From: Nematostella vectensis
Lineage: Eukaryota; Cnidaria; Anthozoa; Actiniaria; Edwardsiidae
DNA length: 64,000 nt
Reading direction: 5' to 3'
Assembly: GCF_932526225.1 (NCBI RefSeq)
Contig: NC_064037.1
Span: forward strand, 8,290,203-8,354,202
Under the pieces are notes generated by a model that worked only from the letters and a program-made list of their open reading frames with translations, did not search any database and was not told the DNA's origin. The translations under genes and the position numbers were made by a program. Below, piece after piece: positions 57,288 through 64,000 of the stretch (positions are counted from its first letter, which is position 1; every line of letters begins with the position of its first letter).

Positions 57288-57938
57288 CTGCAGGGATGAA
57301 TCGTGGTCGGTCTCGTCCACCTGGAACTCCCCCTCGCTGTTCACGTAGTTGATGAACGCCGTTTTGCTCCAGTCGTTAAAGTACCGGATAATCGGGTCGG
57401 CGTTCTTGCCATTTAATTGCTCTTTAAAGGTAATCCTTTTGTCAATCAACCCTTTTCCATGACTGCTCTGTAAAATCGAAGCGGGCTTTGTGACAATCCC
57501 ACTCGCCAGGTTGCCTGTCTTGACACGTGGTCGTTTCATTGGTAGCCACGAGTAAAGTTTACCCCTGCAAGTCTTTGTGTAGTTCTTCTGCGCGTGCGTA
57601 TTATCCGGGGTCTTGTTGAGCTGAAGGGTGGTTGCCTTCACGCTGTATTTTGTATAAATGTCATCTAGATAATGCTCGATTAGAGCCACTCGTTCGGTGT
57701 CCTGTAGCTCACGCTCCACCCTCTTTTGTTCACGATCAACTTCTTCCGCTAATTCTCGGTGCTTTTGACGCTTCAGTGACTCCTCTTGCTTTGTTGTGAG
57801 TTTTTCTTGCTTCTTACTCATTCCCCCAGAGCACCCAGTCCCTTCCTCAGAGCCCTTGGTCGCCTTGCCCTCGCTCTCTACATACTGATGAAAAACATAG
57901 TTTTCACGGTTCGATAAAAAAGATGCGACAGTTTTCAT
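57288..57938 (-). CDS. Unrecognised charged protein, one exon
   Basis: On the minus strand an ATG at 57938 opens about 217 codons, ending at a good donor CTGCAG|GTACGG (57288/57287), so more exons lie to the left. The protein is highly charged with a coiled-coil-like stretch (KKQEKLTTKQEESLKRQKH, about residues 42-80). Two similar pieces bracket it: NYVFHQYVESEG near the N-terminus and AFINYVNSEG near the C-terminus, each followed by an acidic tail. A further open stretch (KDLCEVIKWSEDKG) at about 58008-58075 may be an upstream exon. I do not recognise the family. Confidence 0.4.
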
Positions 57939-58103
57939 GGTGAGGTTACATCCAAAGTCAATGACCTAGCTGTCATGTGGAAGACAACAGTTTCACCTAC
58001 TTGTCAGTTATCTTGCCCTTGTCTTCAGACCACTTGATCACCTCGCACAAGTCCTTCTCGCTTTTTCCGCCATTTCTCGTGACGTCACCAAGCTTGCGAG
58101 GTC

Positions 58104-61100
58104 TGTTATCTAAGCGAGCACTTTCCCGTAGAGAATGCCACAATGTTCCGATTCCCTTTGCGTGATGTTCACATGGCTTCCAGTTCTAAGATAAGCAACA
58201 AGCCATTTGATATCGAACAACTCAACAAACTGGTGCGAACGTTCAAGGCAGAAATGTTCCACTCCTTGCTATTCGTCAACAACGTTAGGGAAATCTCTCT
58301 CTGCGAAATAAGTGAAGTTTCTGGACAGCCATTCGACGAGTACAAAGTCACGGCGACCTTGTCACCTGAAGACGAAAAAAATCTAGAATAATTTGCTGGC
58401 TACGTTAACGAAACAACGAAACTTCGAGAAGTCTCCGCAAGGGAGTGTTTCTTTGGAGGACGTTGAAAAGAGAGAAGTCTCCTACGTGGTAAGCCTTGAA
58501 GATAACCAAGGCAAGAAACAGAGATTTCTCGTTGTTCAGCGATGTGGATTTGAACGTGATGCCGAGGTGCCGTTTTGTGTTAACTCTGCTGTGAAGAAAC
58601 AGGAACTCGGTCTGCTACCACGAGGAGGGGTTGCTACCTTTCTGGACTCCCCTTCGACTATTGTCAAGAACGCATTCTGCTTCCTTCCATTACCTTTCAC
58701 AACTGGCCTTCCTGTCCACGTTAATGGCCATTTTGCCCTTGATCACGAGGCAAGACGCAACCTATGGCGCTAAGAAAGTACAGGAGATCACCGGCGCGCG
58801 TGGAATACAATGCTTCTCAAGTCCGTGGTGGCGCCTTGTTATGTGACCCTCTTAAGTGAGATGAGGCAACACCTAAGAATCCAAGACACTGACGCTGTTA
58901 TTGGAAGGAATGAAGCGCTCCAGCAAACGGAACAGTACTTGCAATTGTTCCCGAATCTACACAATAGGAAACAATATTGGGACGAACTAGCGAAGGAAGT
59001 GTACCGCTACATTGGAGACAAGGAAGTCCCCCTTCTGCCTGTCCATCGCCCAGTGGAAGATGAGTCTGCGAGTGAAAAGAAGGAAAAGGATGAACAAGCG
59101 TCACGTGTGAAGATCGAGTGGTTTGCCTCAAAAGAAGAGGGTGGTCGTGAGCTGTTTTTCAATGATTTAAGTACCGTGACAGCCGAACAGTTCAAGAAAG
59201 ATGATGCCTGCAAATAGTGTTAGCTTTACCAGTTATCGTACCTCGTTGTATTCCGATAGGGAAGCTGTTCTTTTAACCGACACGCTTCTGCGCAGCGGCC
59301 TGAACCTAGCCGAGGCTCCACTTAACCTTTTCAACAACTTCAAAAAATCAGATGTAGATGTAGCATGCGTTAATCCAGAAGACGTCCTCTCCTTTTACCA
59401 CACAGGCAGCAACATCGAGTGCCTTCCCCAATGTCTAAAAGACACTGGGATAAAGAACGTGGAAAACCTGTTACTTGTGTTGGCGTACTGCAAACATTCC
59501 GATAAGTTTCTTAAAAGTCTTCACGGGCTGCCCTTGTTGCTAACACAAGATGGAATGCTGAGAATGTTTGACGAGGAAAACCCGGTCTTTCTAACGACAC
59601 ACCACACCCTTACCCCAAGAAATGCCTCACTCTTTGTGCACCGTAACCTCTTCAACATTGTCTTTTATGAGGCCCTGTCTAAATCAAATGTCTTCAAGCG
59701 GTTCGATATTGCCGCTTTTGCAAAGCTACTACCTAACAACCTCGAACGGAAGTACAATGTTAGCGATGAATTTATCGAATGGGATCCTATTTCAGACAAC
59801 AAGAATGACCTGCCCTCGGGGGGATGGCTGTTCGACGTCTGGAAGCTCATGAAAAGTGAGATAAAAGATGCGATAAAGAACTGTGTCAAGCAGAACCATA
59901 ATGAGGTAACATTGGAGTACAAATCGAGAATAGCTCAAAATGTAGTAGCTCCTCTTCAAAATTGGTGTCTATTACCTGTCGAAGAGACCGAGTGCTCGTC
60001 GCTGGCTTCAAGTGGAACACGTCATCGGCAACTGTTGGCACCTTTTTCTATGTCAAAACTTGTTGTGTCGCTTCCATCTCAAGTTGTGCCTTTCCGTTTC
60101 GATTCTATTTGTGGCGTACTACGAAAGCTGGCACTTCCAGAGATCAACACGCGGGTTATAGTATCACCCAGCAACACAAGCAGCATATTTGAAAGCAATG
60201 CTGACTCCTTGGCTCGCCTGCTTGTCGCCAATGTTGGCAATCCAAGACTGATCCTCTCAGCGCTTTCCCACAAGCTAAATAAAGTCGAACTCCCTTCTAC
60301 CATCACCTCGAAGGATTGCAAAGATGTGCTCACATACTTCAACGGCAACGTGACATCACTTTGGCCTGACGACTCTTACAGTTTGAAGACACTACCATTT
60401 CACGAAACAGTGAATGGCGAACACACCAGTATCGCTGAAAAGAAAGTCTATGTTCTACCATCTGAAATACCCAAGGCTGGATTAAACATCTGGGAAAGAA
60501 GTGGGCTAGTGTTTTTGAAAGGGGACCAAAGCCTTGAGGCTTTGTATCAATTCCTGGATTTCCCGTGCAAGAATTCCGTGGATATATATTGTGAAGTTAT
60601 TTTGCCTCGTTTCCAAGATATGACACAGCAAGCTCACATTGACCATTTGCAATTTCTGGACGGAAAACGTTTTACACTTCAGCTGCAGCAGGGCGGCACG
60701 CTAGACAGAAATAGACTCATTTCTTCATTGAGCAGCCTTAAGTTTCTCCCTGGCGTTGTACATGGCCAGCTGAAGCCCGCCTCTTCCTTCTACGATCCAC
60801 GCAACGATGTTTTCAAAATTATGCTTGAAAGCAAGGCAGGGTCATTTCCTCCAACGCCGTTTAACTCTGACTATTGGCTATCATTCTTGTGTAAGATCGT
60901 TTTGCCACATCGTTAGCAACCAGAAGTTCGTAGAATTTGCTGAAGAGGTGGCGGATGAAGCAATATATTCTAGAACTGATGCCATCTTCAAAAAGTCGCT
61001 GACTCTTATCAAACAACTTTTCAAGCGAAAAGACATAACAACTAGCTCCATCTTAGTAGATATCAAGAACACGAAGTTCGTCCCTCCCCACAAGGTCAGC

Positions 61101-64000
61101 GAGGCTCTGTCTCGGCTCTGCCCTCCATTTGGAAGCAACGTGAATAGTGAGCTCTCGTACATCCCCTTCAATGGGTCAGTCCTACCCAACCACGAGACAA
61201 TCTCATGGACGAGTGCGAATATTCTACCCCGGCAAGCATGTCCGCCTTGGCCCTTAAGGGGCATTGAACAAATGCTTGGAATCTACGAAAAGCCACCTGT
61301 GGAAGTAGTCGTTGCACACTGTTTGACGATTTCCAAACGTTTTGCCAAGACGATCAACGGGGACACGAAGAATCTGACGGAACCTTGCAAGATAAAGGAT
61401 GTTATGGAAGATCTTTATGATTTTCTATCGACTTGCGCTGACGATGTTTCAGTAGATCGCCTAAAAAACGCACAGTGCATTTTCGTCGCGGACGGAAGGC
61501 GCGTCGTTCTTCCACGCCAGATTGTTGTCCAATTCCCCATAGAGATCCCTCCGTATCTGTACAAGATCCCGCTCGAGCTCGGTAAGTTCCACGAACTGTT
61601 CAAGCGGCTCGGTGCCACTGGCACTGTAACAGTACAGCAGTATGTATCAGTCCTTGACATGATCCATAAAGAGTGTGGCAACAAATGCATGGATCCTAAT
61701 GAGATGAAAAGCTCTCTAATGGCAACCAAAGGGATATTTGATCTGCTTTCACAGAGCAAACAAACCCCTGATGAAATGGAGCATCTGTTCTTACCAGGTG
61801 CGAGAAAAAGTGAAAAAGACCGGGTGTATTTAGTCCCCTCCCACCAGCTTATTTGTGATGATGCGCCGCACTTTCGCGATAGAATCGACGGATTTAAAGA
61901 GGTTTTGTTGATTAGGCTAAAAGACTGCGGGCTGGAAAACGCCAGTGATGACACGCTTGTCTGTAAGCTACCAGAGAAGGTCCGTCCTCAAATGATGACT
62001 CAGATAGTGGAAGAGAGGCTACTTAATAATGATAGTAAAGCATGTGATGACGACGACCAATCAAATGTGGCAGCAAGACAACTCAGACAGGTTATCAATT
62101 CGGATGAATTCTGCCTAGGATTCGCCCGCCTCGTCAAGCACGAAGACTACGAAAACCAAAACGAAACAAGGCCAGATATTCTGAGCGACATCAAGAGTAA
62201 GCTTGCTAGTCTTCGAGTTGTCAGTGGTCCAGAACTGCGCACACAGCTTTTCTACAAAGAGCATGCAATTCCTGGTAGTGAGTCCAAAGTTGACTGCTTC
62301 GATGAACACAGCAATACCGATAACATCGTGACACTCTACGTCAACACAGACATTCAATCATATCAGCCAAAGATTGCTGAGGTCGTCAATAGAATTGCTG
62401 GTAAGGTTCTTACAAATCTGTTGTACCTAGCACCACTTCTTAGCATGCCTCCTTGGGGAATTAGCTTGTACCTGGACAAGAATAATATCCGTGAGGACAA
62501 CAGTGTGGAGACGTCGTATCTGCCCGAGCCTGGTTCCTATGTTCACCTGGATCATCATTTTCTCCTGGATAACTCCTTTGATCACTTCCACGCAGGCGAG
62601 TATGTGGGCTACGAGATGGACGACCCAAGCGTGCGGGATGAGGATGGTCCTCCTACTTACATCTACGCGATCGTGGTGGAGGAAATCACAGGAGAGGAGA
62701 GCACTGCGCTCCTTCTAACTCGCAAGTACAAGATCAACATCGGTGACTACCGGGAGGTAATTGCAGATGGAATTGATCTGTATAAGTTCAGACGACCACC
62801 AGACGCACAACGTGATGGCACTGGCATGGAACTTGTCAAACGCGCTAGTGAGAGTGAAGTACCTCCTCCCAAGCACACTGGGGTTCTTAAGGATGCCCTT
62901 GACGAAGTGACAAGAGTTCTCGAAGAGGCATGGAAACTGATCTTGGAAACACGCAGGAAGATCATCAAACGACTCTTCCTCAAGTGGCACCCAGACAAGA
63001 ACCCGGACGATGTTGAGTTCTGCACTAAGGTGTTTCAGCACCTTCAGAATGAGATTCAAAGGCTGGAGAGCGGAAAAGCCAGTGTCTTTCACTCTTCTGG
63101 CTTCTCTGATTTCCATGGCTTTTCTCAGAGGTGGGGTAGACGAGCCCGCAGTTACGGACAAAGCTGGAGTAGCTATGGAACTAGTCGCGGGTATAGCGGG
63201 GGATGGTCTAGTTACCGTTCCTCTTATGTGCCGAGGAGCTCTGGGCGCAGGAACCCTCAGCCCACAGAATCGCGACGATGGTTTCGCCAAGCTGAGGCGG
63301 ATCTCGCGGCGGTTGCGAATGATCTGAACATGTACTACGAATGGGGATGCTTCAAGTCTCATCAGGTCAGTGACAAAGTAACAGTCGTGCATTTATTTAG
63401 CGGCCCTTTCTAATGTCTCGAGACATCGATTATTCAAATCACTGTATACAGTGTTTTATTTTGGTATGAGGGAAATTGCTCATTAGGGAGGGGATCTTAT
63501 AATTCTAAGCGTACGACTCTTCTTGTCTCTTACAAACAAAGCTTCTATATGTGAAGTGATTTGACATATTCATCGGACATAATGGCTGGACATTTCCGTA
63601 TGCCATAAATTAAAAGACAGAAATCACTGGCGCGTTACCTCTTAACTAGCCGGCGGTAGATTCAAATACAGAGAAAACGGCGAAATGGCCGTCATTGCGC
63701 GCGACTAAAACTGTCATAACTCACTAAATTTTTAGTTTTGAAATCAGTTTCACGGGAATTATGTTAAGCAAGGGTGGATCTTCAAATTAATACAGACTGA
63801 AAGTCGTTTGCTTGAAATAACCCTACGATGCTATAATGTGTTCTCCTCGACCTTAAGGCTGCTGAAAAGGCACTAAAGGCTGCCCAGTTCTCATTGGACG
63901 CGACCAACGTTCGCATACACGACCTACACAGGATCGCCAGCTGTTTAGACGATTCCACACTCAGCAGCCTCGCCGTGCAGCTTGAAGGCCTGGTTGGTAA
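58104..64000 (+). pseudogene. Truncated, frameshifted tandem copy of the sacsin-like 3' region
   Basis: Collinear with 49472 onward of the parent gene at an offset of 8632 falling to 8626 bases, so it begins inside the third repeat just after its ATPase. Lesions are TAA at 58388-58390 for a Glu codon, indels at about 58405-58440, TAA at about 58770 for a Ser codon, a 14-bp deletion between CCT repeats followed by TAG at 59215-59217, and a 2-base loss at about 60898. Between lesions it keeps long frames of 571 (59201-60916) and 868 codons (60807-63413). These include the J domain (HPDKN at about 62986) and the HEPN start. The intron 63371-63857 and part of the HEPN exon (63858 to the window end) are also copied. 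The family chaperone function is lost unless a short J-HEPN protein is made. Confidence 0.92.

Noticed and set aside
1-64000. Prokaryotic features, CRISPR arrays, defence islands or viral genomes
   Set aside because: The regular arrays are minisatellites without spacers. Genes have spliceosomal introns and no bacterial signals. The only retro-type genes are Ty3/Gypsy and a LINE scrap.

Overview
The window is nuclear DNA of an animal. Its genes have GT-AG introns, weak AT-rich intergenic DNA and many mobile elements, and no operons or ribosome-binding sites are visible. A complete sacsin-like co-chaperone gene, KDZ and DUF7869-type transposase relics, short-LTR Gypsy elements and many foldback MITEs together suggest a cnidarian, most likely an anthozoan (coral or anemone). 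The phylum is an inference from element content, not something the sequence proves.

Layout. 1-8 kb: a TA-flanked MITE, a tandem pair of tRNA-Gly(TCC)-like sequences, a DUF7869-type transposon protein split into two divergent halves (C-half on minus at 2113-3060, N-half on plus at 3328-4301), and a tRNA-derived SINE. 9-10.6 kb: a small gene model of three exons, in which a possible divergent MADS-box-like segment is followed by a tail encoded by a 39-bp minisatellite. 11.7-12 kb: a LINE reverse-transcriptase scrap. 13.9-19 kb: a multi-exon KDZ transposase pseudogene on minus. 20.5-25 kb: a full-length Gypsy element with 145-bp LTRs, a 5-bp target duplication, a primer-binding site and one 1348-residue Gag-Pol frame. 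26.9-30.5 kb: a second, broken Gypsy on minus.

33-55.5 kb: one very large gene of seven recognised exons (about 4431 residues, 5' end missing). It has the sacsin architecture: three repeats each headed by an HSP90-type ATPase fold, then a J domain, then a C-terminal HEPN domain. Its first recognised intron (33250-39644) consists mostly of two related minisatellites, about 44 copies of a 39-bp unit and about 125 copies of a 33-bp unit. These keep long frames open on both strands but are spliced out.

55.5-64 kb: 3' flanking DNA with a foldback MITE, an unrecognised minus-strand exon (57288-57938), then a second, truncated and frameshifted copy of the sacsin 3' part starting at 58104. The offset to the parent is constant at about 8.63 kb, so this looks like a head-to-tail tandem duplication of roughly 49472-58103. 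The window ends inside the second copy, in its HEPN exon.

The only clearly intact cellular gene is the sacsin-like one. Most of the rest is mobile DNA at different stages of decay.
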